Part shown: positions 15,773-23,616 of the stretch, one piece after another
Layout: every line of letters starts with the position of its first letter
Position numbering within the stretch: the first letter of the stretch is position 1
DNA from: Rhodoferax sp. UBA5149
GTDB taxonomy: Bacteria > Pseudomonadota > Gammaproteobacteria > Burkholderiales > Burkholderiaceae_C
Direction of reading: 5' to 3'
Length of the DNA stretch: 26,743 bases
Assembly (NCBI RefSeq): GCF_002413825.1
Contig: NZ_DHXT01000199.1
Location: 452-27,194 of the forward strand
Program-made: the position numbers and the translations under genes
Notes under the pieces: generated by a model
What the model was told of the DNA's origin: nothing
The model's database searches: none
What the model saw: the letters and a program-made list of their open reading frames with translations, nothing else

Positions 15773-16807
15773 ATGTCTGCCAAGGCCCACATCAATCCCA
15801 ACATCTTGCGCTGGATGCGTGAGCGCGGTGGGCTGGACGTGGGTGACGCCGCCCACGCCGCCAGCATTTCGCCAGACCAACTGATCCGTTGGGAAGCGGG
15901 CGAAAGCCAACCCACATTCATTCAGGCGCAGAAACTGGCTCAGGCCCTGCACGCGCCGTTTGGGTACCTATTTCTGGCCGAGCCACCCGCTGAAGACCTA
16001 CCTCTGCCCGACCTGCGTACCGTGGGCGGCGCCCCTGTGCCGCGCCCCAGCGTAGATTTGCTGGACACCATCCGCCTGTCGCTACAACGACAAACCTGGT
16101 ATCTGGACCACCAGCACGACGAAGGCGCCGATCCCCTGCCCTTTGTGGCACGCTTTGCAACGGACGCCCCGGTGCGAGCTGTCGCCGCTGATATGCGGGC
16201 CGTGCTAGGCATTGACGTAGAAAATGGTCAGCGCACCTGGGAAGTCTATTTCCGCCAGCTGATTGATGCGGCTGAGTCCGTCGGCATCCTCGTCATGCGC
16301 AGCGGCATCGTTGGCAACAACACCCACCGCCCGCTGGACGTGGCTGAGTTCCGGGGCTTTGCGGTCAGCCATCCGCTCGCCCCCCTCGTGTTCATCAACA
16401 GCGCCGACGCCCCGGCCGCACGCCTGTTCACCCTGATGCACGAACTGGCCCACGTATGGGTGGGCAGCAGCGGCATATCCAACGCCAGTCCCGGCAACGC
16501 CCGGCGTGAAGAAGTGTTCTGCAACGCCGTGGCCGGTGAGTTTCTGGCCCCGCATGACGTGTTCACCCCTCTGTGGACTGCCAGCACCGCCAGCCTGCCC
16601 GAGCGTGTGGCCGAATTGGCCGCCTTTCGTGACAAACCGGGTGGCGGTGGCAACTTTTACCGCAACGCCAGCGCAAAGAACAGCAAGCGCTTTGCCCGCG
16701 CTGTGCTGGCCGAGGCCCTGAGCGGCCGACTGCTGCTGCGGGATGCAGGACGCCTTCTCGGCGTGCAGCCAGGCAAGCTGCGGCTGCTCGCAGGAGAGCT
16801 TGAATAG
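15773..16807 (+). CDS. XRE-family regulator with ImmA/IrrE metallo-endopeptidase domain
   Basis: This 344-aa protein has an N-terminal XRE helix-turn-helix (about 8-65; DVGDAAHAASISPDQLIRWE, AGESQPTF). A ZnMc/ImmA-IrrE peptidase follows, with the zinc motif HELAH in FTLMHELAHVWVG (about 222-230) and the third ligand region RREEVFCNAVAGEFLAP. Relatives cleave repressors or antitoxins and often pair with a downstream PIN-like DUF4411 gene. No such gene follows here; the next gene is a convergent DUF4238 gene. The start is ATG 15773 with only a weak ribosome site. The C-terminal NFYRNASAKNSKRFARAVL segment is typical, so the protein looks complete. It probably acts as a stress- or phage-responsive switch in this island. 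Confidence 0.87.
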   Translation: MSAKAHINPNILRWMRERGGLDVGDAAHAASISPDQLIRWEAGESQPTFIQAQKLAQALHAPFGYLFLAEPPAEDLPLPDLRTVGGAPVPRPSVDLLDTIRLSLQRQTWYLDHQHDEGADPLPFVARFATDAPVRAVAADMRAVLGIDVENGQRTWEVYFRQLIDAAESVGILVMRSGIVGNNTHRPLDVAEFRGFAVSHPLAPLVFINSADAPAARLFTLMHELAHVWVGSSGISNASPGNARREEVFCNAVAGEFLAPHDVFTPLWTASTASLPERVAELAAFRDKPGGGGNFYRNASAKNSKRFARAVLAEALSGRLLLRDAGRLLGVQPGKLRLLAGELE

Positions 16808-16834
16808 TGACATCTCTTCACAGGGTCAGGACTT

Positions 16835-18097
16835 TCAACGATTGATCGCCGCGTCAAGTGTGTCCATTGCAGGGTCTGCATAACGAATCCGAAATCGCAC
16901 TGGTGCTGAATTGGTCAGAATTTCGACGCGGACGTTACGTTTCATTTGGCATTGTTGCTTATCTACGTAGTGTTGCATTTCTTTAAATGGGGCGTCGGCT
17001 AACGCTCGATTTAGGACGTCAAGGTCACGCGTCTCACCTTCGCATTGTTTCGCCTGCCAATTCTGGATCGAGAGCATATAGTGGTTGCTCTGTCCAAATA
17101 GCACTAACCACTGACCATCAGGCATTCGGTTAGCAGGAGGGGGAGCAGAACCCATCGAACCTATTTGTACGTGCGATTTCACATGACGCAATTCGGGATG
17201 AGCCTCAAGCTTTGCCCGCACTGCGTCAAACGCGTTTTGCGAGCCATACAAAAAACGTGAACTACCCGCAATCTGTAATGCGTTGAAGCAAGCGACAGAG
17301 TTGTCCGACCATCGAACTGGGAGTCCAGTCCGCAGGCCTTCTCTAAGTGCGATAAGCCTCTGGGCTGACTCTTGAGGCAACTCAAGTTCTTCAATGGGAC
17401 GAGCGTTTAGATTAATCTTCACGCTCTTACAGAGCATGGCCAACACAAGATCCGGGCCCAATGGAAGGTAGACACCAACACCAGGCGAACTTAGCCCAGA
17501 GTCACCATAAGGCACCGTGCTTTGGCGGACAACTGGGTGATCTGATATAAAAAATGACGTTGAGCCAGCCCCCTCAAACAACACAAAATCCTTATCTTCT
17601 AGGGCGATGCGCAAGGAATTACGGTCCAGAAATGTTTTGACCATGCTCCGCCGACTGTCGTTGTCGGTAGGTAGCGAAAAATCTTCAGGTTTGGCAAGTC
17701 CGCTCTCGGCGAGAGAGTCCACAAGGTCAACCGCGATTTGAGTCATCGTCGTGCGCATAATCGGCGTGCGAAGCAACTGAACAGCGACCATGTCGGCCCA
17801 ATCCCGGCGATCATCGGCAGTTACCACAGAAAGATTGCGAGCCCGATGAATCAGCTTCAGAAGAATAGCTAATCGATCATCCACCTCTTGAAAAAGATGC
17901 TCGAAATTCCAAACGCCATTTTCTGTCTCTAACTTATTGAAGTCGTGCTCCAAACCCGCAAATTTCTTAATGGATTTAAGAGCTGCTTTGCCGCAGGTCT
18001 TGTCAAAAACATAAATCTGGTTACGGGTTCTATCGGTACTAAAGTATTTCAGAAGTGATTGCGGAACGTAGTGGTGCTTTTTGGATTCGTGCTGCAA
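16835..18097 (-). CDS. DUF4238 domain protein
   Basis: This 420-aa cytoplasmic protein starts MQHESKKHHYVPQSLLKYFS; the HHYVPQ motif near the start is the signature of DUF4238. Family members are of unknown function and frequently lie in defence or mobile regions. The middle part contains FFISDHPVVRQS and PLGPDLVLAML, the other usual DUF4238 blocks. Its base composition is visibly lower in GC than the metabolic genes to the left, pointing to separate acquisition. It converges on the metallopeptidase gene (27 bases between stops) and stands alone on its strand. A nuclease or defence role is only suggested by context. Confidence 0.8.
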   Translation of the reverse strand: MQHESKKHHYVPQSLLKYFSTDRTRNQIYVFDKTCGKAALKSIKKFAGLEHDFNKLETENGVWNFEHLFQEVDDRLAILLKLIHRARNLSVVTADDRRDWADMVAVQLLRTPIMRTTMTQIAVDLVDSLAESGLAKPEDFSLPTDNDSRRSMVKTFLDRNSLRIALEDKDFVLFEGAGSTSFFISDHPVVRQSTVPYGDSGLSSPGVGVYLPLGPDLVLAMLCKSVKINLNARPIEELELPQESAQRLIALREGLRTGLPVRWSDNSVACFNALQIAGSSRFLYGSQNAFDAVRAKLEAHPELRHVKSHVQIGSMGSAPPPANRMPDGQWLVLFGQSNHYMLSIQNWQAKQCEGETRDLDVLNRALADAPFKEMQHYVDKQQCQMKRNVRVEILTNSAPVRFRIRYADPAMDTLDAAINR

Positions 18098-18368
18098 ATT
18101 TGACTCCAGTCAGTTTATTTCAGATGGCAAAACACTATAAACCGCTAATTTGCAGCCTGCTACCTTTGCGCCGGGATGCCTCCGCAGCCCATTACTCATT
18201 AATGTAGTCCCGACTCAATCTGGCCTCATTACGCTGGAATCGAACAAAGAAGTCCGCTGGGATAATCTTATTGTTGTACCCACGCAACCGAGGTTGTCAT
18301 TTAGTTCACTGCTGTTGGTCGTTTTCATCCATTGAGCAACCTCCAGCCGTACACGGACTGATCGTCAG

Positions 18369-18791
18369 TCAATCCTTGCCCGGCGTATCCGGCACCTCAG
18401 CGTCGCCATGCACCTTGGCGAAAGTCAGGATCACTTCGCGGATGATCTTGCGTTGGGGGGCTGGCAGCTTGAGGAAGGCGTCGAAAGTTTCGCGCTCCAG
18501 GTAGCCCACGCCTTCGTCCCAGCGCTGTTTTTGTTGCTGGATGGAGGTGCGCACAGCCTCGCCAAAACGCAGAACCTGCGGCTCCACCTTCAACCATTCG
18601 GCCAGCACCTGCAGTTTTTCCTGGGTCGGAATAGAACGATTGTTGAGCCAACCCCACGCAGCTTGATTGCTGATAGATCGTCCGTACCAGCGTAAATTGA
18701 ACTCGTGCTCCAGCACAGATGGACTCGCAACATACCCCGCCTTGACCATGGCATCACGTAGACGGTTGCTGAATTCTATTTTTTCGTTCAT
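18369..18791 (-). CDS. Small XRE-like helix-turn-helix regulator, divergent from mod
   Basis: This protein of about 140 aa starts at ATG 18791 (MNEKIEFSNRLRDAMVKAGY); in-frame GTG/TTG codons up to 18812 are alternatives. ISNQAAWGWLNNRSIPTQEK followed by LQVLAEWLKVEPQVLRFGE resembles the second half of a C1-type repressor HTH. The remainder (QRWDEGVGYLERETFDAFLK) is a helical tail. It faces the type III methyltransferase gene, and the 107-base gap holds three matching 15-bp inverted repeats, the natural binding sites for it. It probably represses or times mod expression, as C proteins do in other restriction systems. A 6-bp inverted repeat (18356-18370) overlaps its stop codon but no T-run follows. 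Confidence 0.78.
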   Translation of the reverse strand: MNEKIEFSNRLRDAMVKAGYVASPSVLEHEFNLRWYGRSISNQAAWGWLNNRSIPTQEKLQVLAEWLKVEPQVLRFGEAVRTSIQQQKQRWDEGVGYLERETFDAFLKLPAPQRKIIREVILTFAKVHGDAEVPDTPGKD

Positions 18792-18824
18792 CAACCACAC
18801 GCTATTGATCACTTGAGGAAAAGA

Positions 18825-18839
18825 TCAACTTTCAGTTGA
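18825..18839. promoter_or_regulatory. Operator-like site 1, TCAAC-N5-GTTGA
   Basis: TCAACTTTCAGTTGA is a perfect 6-3-6 inverted repeat, extended by one more pair to 18824-18840. It is the site nearest the regulator gene. Confidence 0.6.
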
Positions 18840-18847
18840 TAATGATT

Positions 18848-18862
18848 TCAACAACCACTTGA
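18848..18862. promoter_or_regulatory. Operator-like site 2, TCAAC-N5-CTTGA
   Basis: TCAACAACCACTTGA matches sites 1 and 3 except for one arm base. Its centre is 23 bases from site 1 and 24 from site 3. Confidence 0.5.
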
Positions 18863-18871
18863 TTTCATTCT

Positions 18872-18886
18872 TCAACCATTGGTTGA
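18872..18886. promoter_or_regulatory. Operator-like site 3, TCAAC-N5-GTTGA
   Basis: TCAACCATTGGTTGA is a perfect 6-3-6 inverted repeat ending 12 bases before the mod start codon. Bound protein here would block transcription or translation initiation of mod. No Shine-Dalgarno sequence is visible in the 12 bases between. Confidence 0.6.
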
Positions 18887-18898
18887 TTTCTTACTCAC

Positions 18899-20866
18899 AT
18901 GCCCAAATCCCTGCTCGAACAACTCCCCGACATCGTGGCCAATGGCCGCAAAGAAGCTGAAAAAATCCTGGAGGGCATTGAGAGTCGCCACCGCGTGTCA
19001 CTGCAAATCCGTGAAGTGGTGCTACCCGCCAAGGATTCAGCCGTGCAGGACTGGGTGACGGCGCAAAACCGGCAGGCACGACATGTCAACCACGATGACG
19101 CCTGGGTCAATCGCCTGATTTACGGCGACAACCTGCTGGCCATGGCGGCTCTGCTGGCGGGCGATGAGAACACGCCCTCACTGCGCGGCAAAGTGGATTT
19201 GATTTACATCGACCCGCCGTTTGACAGCAAGGCCGACTACCGCACCAAGGTCACGTTACCCGGCGTGGAGCTGGAGCAAAAGCCCACCGTCATCGAGCAG
19301 TTTGCCTACTCTGACACCTGGAGCGACGGCACCGCCTCCTACCTCGCCATGATCACGCCCCGGTTGATTTTGATGCGCGAGTTGCTGGCGGACACCGGCT
19401 CGATCTATGTGCATCTGGATTGGCATGTGGGGCATTACGTGAAGCTGGTGCTGGATGAGGTTTTTGGAAAAGGTTGTTTTCGCAACGAACTGATCTGGCA
19501 CTACAGCGGCTGGAACAAAACTTTACTGAATTCGTTTGAAAAAAGACATGACACGATCTTCTTTTACGGAAAGTCGGAATCACAGTTTTTCCAGTCATTC
19601 GCAGAACCTTATGGATCAAAAGAAGAGTATCTCGCCAACCGAAAGCAAAAGCTGTACACCGACGAATCTGGGCGGGAATACACACTTGACACTCGGGATG
19701 GTGGGCAAAGACAGACCATCATTTACCTTGAAGAGTCCCTAACCAGAGGCAAGGTTGTCGATGATATTTGGAAGATCGACAAGATAAATAACTCCGCAAA
19801 AGAATCTCGAAACTACACGACACAAAAGCCTGAAAGACTCATTGAGCGAATTATTGCAGCATCCTGCCCCGAAGGAGGCCTTGTCGCCGATTTCAACGGT
19901 GGCTCCGGCACCACCGCTGCCGTCGCCGAAAAACTCGGCCGCCGCTGGATCACCACCGACCTCGGCAAACCGGCCTGCATGATCATGCGCAAGCGGCTAA
20001 TCGACCAGGACGCCAAGCCTTTTCTGTACCAGGCCATCGGCGACTACCAGGTCGAGGCCGCCAAGGCCATGCTGGGGCGGGACTTTCGCATTGGCGACCT
20101 GTCGCAAATCGTGCTGTCGCTCTACGGCGCGCTGCCGCTGCCGCCCGACGTCAACCCGCAGCGCAACCTGGGGCAGATCGCGGGAATGGCCTTTGGCGCG
20201 GGCAAGAGCAGCAAGACGCTGGTGCTGGCCGATTCACCCAACAAGCTCACCGGCGCGGCCACGCTCAAAAAGGCGATTGCGCAGCGCGACAACCTGATGG
20301 GCGGCTGGGACCGGGTCGTGGTGCTGGGCTGGAACTTCGAGCCCTCGATTGGCGAAACCATCACCGCACTGAACGACAGTCGGCTCGAAGTGCTGGTAAT
20401 TCCGCCCGACCTGATGGACCGGCTGAAGAAAAAAGGCGGCATCGACAAGCTGCGCGGGCAGGTGCGGTTTTCTTCGTTGCAATATTTGACGATTCACCCG
20501 ATTGAGCGCAAGGCGGAAGGCGAACAGGAAACGTTGACCGTCAAACTCAAGAACTACGTATTGCTGTCGCCCGAAGCCATCAACCTGGATGACGCCAACC
20601 GCCTCAAGCTGCAAGCCGTCATCAACCAGGAGCCGCTGGCGCTGATCGAATACTGGGCGGTGGACCCGGACTACGACGGCCGGGTGTTCCGCTCAGTCTG
20701 GCAAGACTACCGGGGCAACACCGCGAATGACGCCGATGCGCTACGGGTGGTGACGCAGGCGGTGGTCACGACCGCCACAAAACCCGGTCCACGCAAAGTC
20801 TGCGTGCGCGTGGTCGATGTGTTTGGATTTGAAGCCGAAGTCATTTCAACCTTGGAGAAACCATGA
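18899..20866 (+). CDS. mod: Type III restriction-modification DNA adenine methyltransferase (Mod)
   Basis: This 655-aa N6-adenine methyltransferase recognises the DNA site for the type III system. The catalytic motif DPPF (VDLIYIDPPFDSK, residue 105) precedes the SAM-binding motif (FNGGSGTT, about 332), the beta-class order of type III Mod and related enzymes. The target-recognition region between them (about 195-320, nt 19490-19870) is clearly more AT-rich than both flanks, as expected if the specificity domain was exchanged by recombination. The C-terminal half contains the type III-specific region that contacts Res. ATG 18899 fits the conserved start KSLLEQLPDIVANGRKEAEK but has no good ribosome site. 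Its stop overlaps the next gene by 4 bases. The gene appears intact. Confidence 0.92.
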   Translation: MPKSLLEQLPDIVANGRKEAEKILEGIESRHRVSLQIREVVLPAKDSAVQDWVTAQNRQARHVNHDDAWVNRLIYGDNLLAMAALLAGDENTPSLRGKVDLIYIDPPFDSKADYRTKVTLPGVELEQKPTVIEQFAYSDTWSDGTASYLAMITPRLILMRELLADTGSIYVHLDWHVGHYVKLVLDEVFGKGCFRNELIWHYSGWNKTLLNSFEKRHDTIFFYGKSESQFFQSFAEPYGSKEEYLANRKQKLYTDESGREYTLDTRDGGQRQTIIYLEESLTRGKVVDDIWKIDKINNSAKESRNYTTQKPERLIERIIAASCPEGGLVADFNGGSGTTAAVAEKLGRRWITTDLGKPACMIMRKRLIDQDAKPFLYQAIGDYQVEAAKAMLGRDFRIGDLSQIVLSLYGALPLPPDVNPQRNLGQIAGMAFGAGKSSKTLVLADSPNKLTGAATLKKAIAQRDNLMGGWDRVVVLGWNFEPSIGETITALNDSRLEVLVIPPDLMDRLKKKGGIDKLRGQVRFSSLQYLTIHPIERKAEGEQETLTVKLKNYVLLSPEAINLDDANRLKLQAVINQEPLALIEYWAVDPDYDGRVFRSVWQDYRGNTANDADALRVVTQAVVTTATKPGPRKVCVRVVDVFGFEAEVISTLEKP

Positions 20867-21201
20867 AAAAAACTATCTCAATCAAAACGACATCACAAAC
20901 GATAGGTGGCGTCAGTCAACTGGAGGTCGAGGCGGGAACCAATGGACCAAAAGGCGGCGACAGTGGCAGTGGTAGCCGGACATTCGTCAGCATCGCCGAT
21001 GGCGGAGGGACGGTTTGGAACGTGACCGTTGTAGATGAGGATGGCAACGAAAATACGTTTGAAAGCCCAACGGAAATCGCGATCACTTTGGGTGGCGATT
21101 CTGAACTGGACACGATGATCCGCGCTCTGGAATTTGCACTGACTGCACTCAGAGGCACTGCGGAGGAGTCAACACAAAAATCACGCGACACAACACTCTG
21201 A
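20863..21201 (+). CDS. Unknown 112-aa protein co-translated with mod
   Basis: The ATG overlaps the mod stop (ATGA), so it is expressed with the methyltransferase. The sequence starts basic (MKKTISIKTTSQ), then has a glycine-rich linker (GPKGGDSGSGS). It continues with beta-prone FVSIADGGGTVWNVTVVDED and a leucine-rich final helix (LDTMIRALEFALTAL). It is soluble and acidic overall, with no signal peptide or cysteines. I do not recognise a family. Its position between mod and res suggests an accessory factor of the restriction system, but nothing in the sequence shows a mechanism. Confidence 0.75.
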   Translation: MKKTISIKTTSQTIGGVSQLEVEAGTNGPKGGDSGSGSRTFVSIADGGGTVWNVTVVDEDGNENTFESPTEIAITLGGDSELDTMIRALEFALTALRGTAEESTQKSRDTTL

Positions 21202-21210
21202 GCGGATTGG

Positions 21211-21414
21211 CTACGACTCTGGTATTTCAGTGCAAAAGTATTCCCACCGCCTTTGGATTTCTTGCTTGCTTTTACGCAACAAATCAATCTCTTCAGATGT
21301 CAGGCGGCGGGGTTTCGGATTTACACCGATCAAATCGTTTAGTCGTTTCGTGGATGGCGTGAAATCGCCCCAAGTGCTGGGGTCATCTGGATCAACGGGA
21401 ATAGGGCTGGTCAT
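21211..21414 (-). CDS. Unknown 67-aa protein downstream of a HigA-like gene
   Basis: This small protein (MTSPIPVDPDDPSTWGDFTP to the end ...YFCTEIPES) starts 4 bases after the HigA-like stop codon and would be co-transcribed with it. It has a proline/aspartate-rich start and a charged helix (SEEIDLLRKSKQEIQRRWEY). It does not resemble HigB, RelE or other small toxins that I know. It converges on the 112-aa gene with only 9 bases between. It may be a partner of the HigA-like protein; function unknown. Confidence 0.6.
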   Translation of the reverse strand: MTSPIPVDPDDPSTWGDFTPSTKRLNDLIGVNPKPRRLTSEEIDLLRKSKQEIQRRWEYFCTEIPES

Positions 21415-21418
21415 GGCT

Positions 21419-21727
21419 TCAGACCACAGCCAGCGTTCGCACCGCGAGCAAACTGTCTTTCAACTCCACCTGAGCCATCTTCAAATCGTAGGCTGCTTGA
21501 AGGTTAAGCCAGTACTGCGGGGTTTGACTCAGCGCCAGTCCCAGCCGCAACGCCAATTCAGCTGTGATGGGCCGTTGGCCTTTGAGCAGGCGCGACACGC
21601 GGGTGGCGGAAATGCCGATGGCATCGGCAAAAGCCGCCTGCGTCAGCACCATATCTCTGAGCATTTCGCACAGAAATTCACCGGGGTGAATGGCTGGCAA
21701 GCCATTACTCAAATTCATATTTTTCAT
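21419..21727 (-). CDS. higA: HigA-family antitoxin-like XRE protein, inverted between mod and res
   Basis: This protein of about 102 aa has IHPGEFLCEMLRDMVLTQAA, an XRE helix-turn-helix (FADAIGISATRVSRLLKGQR), PITAELALRLGLALSQTP and QYWLNLQAAYDLKMA. All of these match the HigA family and the gene at 15380. I chose ATG 21727 (MKNMNLSNGLPAIHPGE); ATG 21718 is equally possible. No HigB gene is next to it; the following gene on the strand is an unknown 67-aa protein. Its start is 50 bases from the divergent res start, so its operator may also control res. Confidence 0.84.
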   Translation of the reverse strand: MKNMNLSNGLPAIHPGEFLCEMLRDMVLTQAAFADAIGISATRVSRLLKGQRPITAELALRLGLALSQTPQYWLNLQAAYDLKMAQVELKDSLLAVRTLAVV

Positions 21728-21777
21728 GATGCCCTGACTGTAGCAACGGGCAATGCATCTCACAAGTAGGAACGGCC

Positions 21778-23580
21778 ATGACCGCAGCAGACAACCAACT
21801 CGCCCTCTCCATCGGCCTCACCGCCAAAACCAACCAGCTGTGCCTGGGCCTGGAGTCCGGTTCCGCCGACATTCTGGAGCTGGTGACACCCACCACCGCC
21901 GAGCTGCTGCTGTGGTGGTTTGGCGAGGACATGGTGCTGGCGCGCAGCGGGCTGAACTTTCATGCGGGGCAGAGGCAGGCGATTCTGAACGCCATCGTGG
22001 CGCACGAAGTTTTGGGGAAAGATCATGAAAACTGGACGCTGCTGGACCTGTACCGAAGCTGCGCGCCCGATGCCTTGCTGACCGGCACGCGCCTGTTTGA
22101 TGTGGCGCAGGCCAAACATGCGCACCCCAAATACTGCTTCAAGATGGCCACCGGCACCGGAAAAACCTGGGTGTTGCAGGCGCTGCTGATCTGGCAAATG
22201 CTCAACAAAACGGCGGCGCTGGCTGAAGGCATTGACGACGCGCGCTTCACGCGCCAGTTCATGGTGGTGGCGCCGGGGTTGATTGTTTATGAGCGGCTGC
22301 TGGACGCGTTTTGCGGCAAGCTGATTGAGAACGGCAATGGCTCGCGGGATTTCGCCACGTCCGACATGGACCGGTTTGCCGACCTGTTCATGCCCGATGC
22401 CCACCGCGATGCGGTGTTCGCCTTTGTGCGCGGTAACGTATGCAACAAGAATGAGATTGGCCTGAAAGCTACCGGCAACGGCATGATCGCCATCACCAAC
22501 TGGCACCTGTTGAATGAGGGTGACACCGCCGATGAGGTGGAAGAAGTAGAAGCCTTGGGCGCGCCGCTTGAGCCACAGCAGGTGATCAACGCCGTGCTGC
22601 CGCTCACCCCCGGCCGCGCCACCGGCAACAGCCTGGACGTGCTGGACCGGCGCTACGCACGCGGCAATGTGCTGGAATTTCTGGCGGGACTGCCCGAGCT
22701 GATGGTGTTCAACGACGAGGCGCACCACATTCACGAGTTCAAGCGCGAAGGGGAAAGCACCGAGGTGGAATGGCAAAAAAGCCTGTCGCGCATTGCCGAA
22801 ACCAAGGGGCGGCGCTTCGTACAGGTGGATTTTTCAGCCACGCCTTATAACGACGTGGGCGCCGGAAAAACCAAGCGCAAGGTGTACTTCCCGCACATCG
22901 TCACGGACTTTGACCTGAAAAGCGCCATGCGCGCCGGGCTGGTCAAGTCACTGGTACTGGACCGGCGCAAGGAGATTGGCGCGCTGCCTTTGGAGTTCAA
23001 AGCCGAGCGCGACGAGCAGGGCAACCCGGCTTTGAGCGAAGGCCAGCGGGTGATGCTGCGTGCCGGCCTGAAAAAGCTGCGCAAGCTGGAAACTGACTTT
23101 GCCCGGATCGACCCGTCGCGCCACCCCAAGATGCTGGTGGTGTGCGAGGACACCACGGTGTCGCCGCTGGTCGCCACTTTTTTGCAGGATCAGGAAGGCC
23201 TGAACGAAGACGAAGTCATGCTGATCGACTCCGGCAAGAAGGCCGAACTGGGCGAGAAGGACTGGGCGCCGGTGCGCCAGCGCCTGTTCAGCGTGGACCA
23301 GCACGCCACACCACGTGTCATCGTCAGCGTGCTGATGCTGCGTGAGGGCTTTGACGTGAACAACATTTGCGTCATCGTGCCGCTACGCAGTTCGCAAGCG
23401 CAGATTCTGCTGGAGCAGACCATTGGGCGCGGCCTGCGGCTGATGTGGCGCGACGACGAATACACCGACCTGAAACGCGAAAACCGCGAGCGCATCAACG
23501 CCGGCCAGGAGCCGGGCAGTCTGCTGGACGTGCTGTCCATCGTGGAACACCCGGCCTTTCAGTCGTTTTACGACGAGTAG
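21778..23580 (+). CDS. res: Res N-terminal fragment: superfamily 2 helicase/translocase domain
   Basis: This 600-aa part carries the ATP-dependent motor of the type III restriction enzyme. Walker A is KMATGTGKT (about residue 122), the DEAH-type Walker B is VFNDEAHH (about 313), motif III is DFSATPYN and motif VI is QTIGRGLRLMW (about 547). It begins at ATG 21778 with a GTAGGAA ribosome site, 50 bases from the divergent HigA-like start. It stops at the amber codon after HPAFQSFYDE, before the nuclease region. Alone it could hydrolyse ATP but not cut DNA. Confidence 0.85.
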   Translation: MTAADNQLALSIGLTAKTNQLCLGLESGSADILELVTPTTAELLLWWFGEDMVLARSGLNFHAGQRQAILNAIVAHEVLGKDHENWTLLDLYRSCAPDALLTGTRLFDVAQAKHAHPKYCFKMATGTGKTWVLQALLIWQMLNKTAALAEGIDDARFTRQFMVVAPGLIVYERLLDAFCGKLIENGNGSRDFATSDMDRFADLFMPDAHRDAVFAFVRGNVCNKNEIGLKATGNGMIAITNWHLLNEGDTADEVEEVEALGAPLEPQQVINAVLPLTPGRATGNSLDVLDRRYARGNVLEFLAGLPELMVFNDEAHHIHEFKREGESTEVEWQKSLSRIAETKGRRFVQVDFSATPYNDVGAGKTKRKVYFPHIVTDFDLKSAMRAGLVKSLVLDRRKEIGALPLEFKAERDEQGNPALSEGQRVMLRAGLKKLRKLETDFARIDPSRHPKMLVVCEDTTVSPLVATFLQDQEGLNEDEVMLIDSGKKAELGEKDWAPVRQRLFSVDQHATPRVIVSVLMLREGFDVNNICVIVPLRSSQAQILLEQTIGRGLRLMWRDDEYTDLKRENRERINAGQEPGSLLDVLSIVEHPAFQSFYDE

Positions 23581-23616
23581 ATCAAGGAAGGGCTGGCCGG
23601 CACGACGGGTGACGAC

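Noticed and set aside
18098..18368. Possible small gene or tRNA remnant between DUF4238 and the HTH regulator
   Set aside because: The 61- and 77-codon frames here lack ribosome sites or recognisable sequence, and no cloverleaf could be made out.
18356..18370. GACTGA-TCG-TCAGTC inverted repeat at the end of the small HTH gene
   Set aside because: Perfect but short, overlapping the stop codon, with no T-run; not enough for a terminator or operator call.
23578..23580. Programmed recoding of the amber codon in res
   Set aside because: No recoding signal was recognised, and Res has no known need for one; mutation or sequencing error is simpler.
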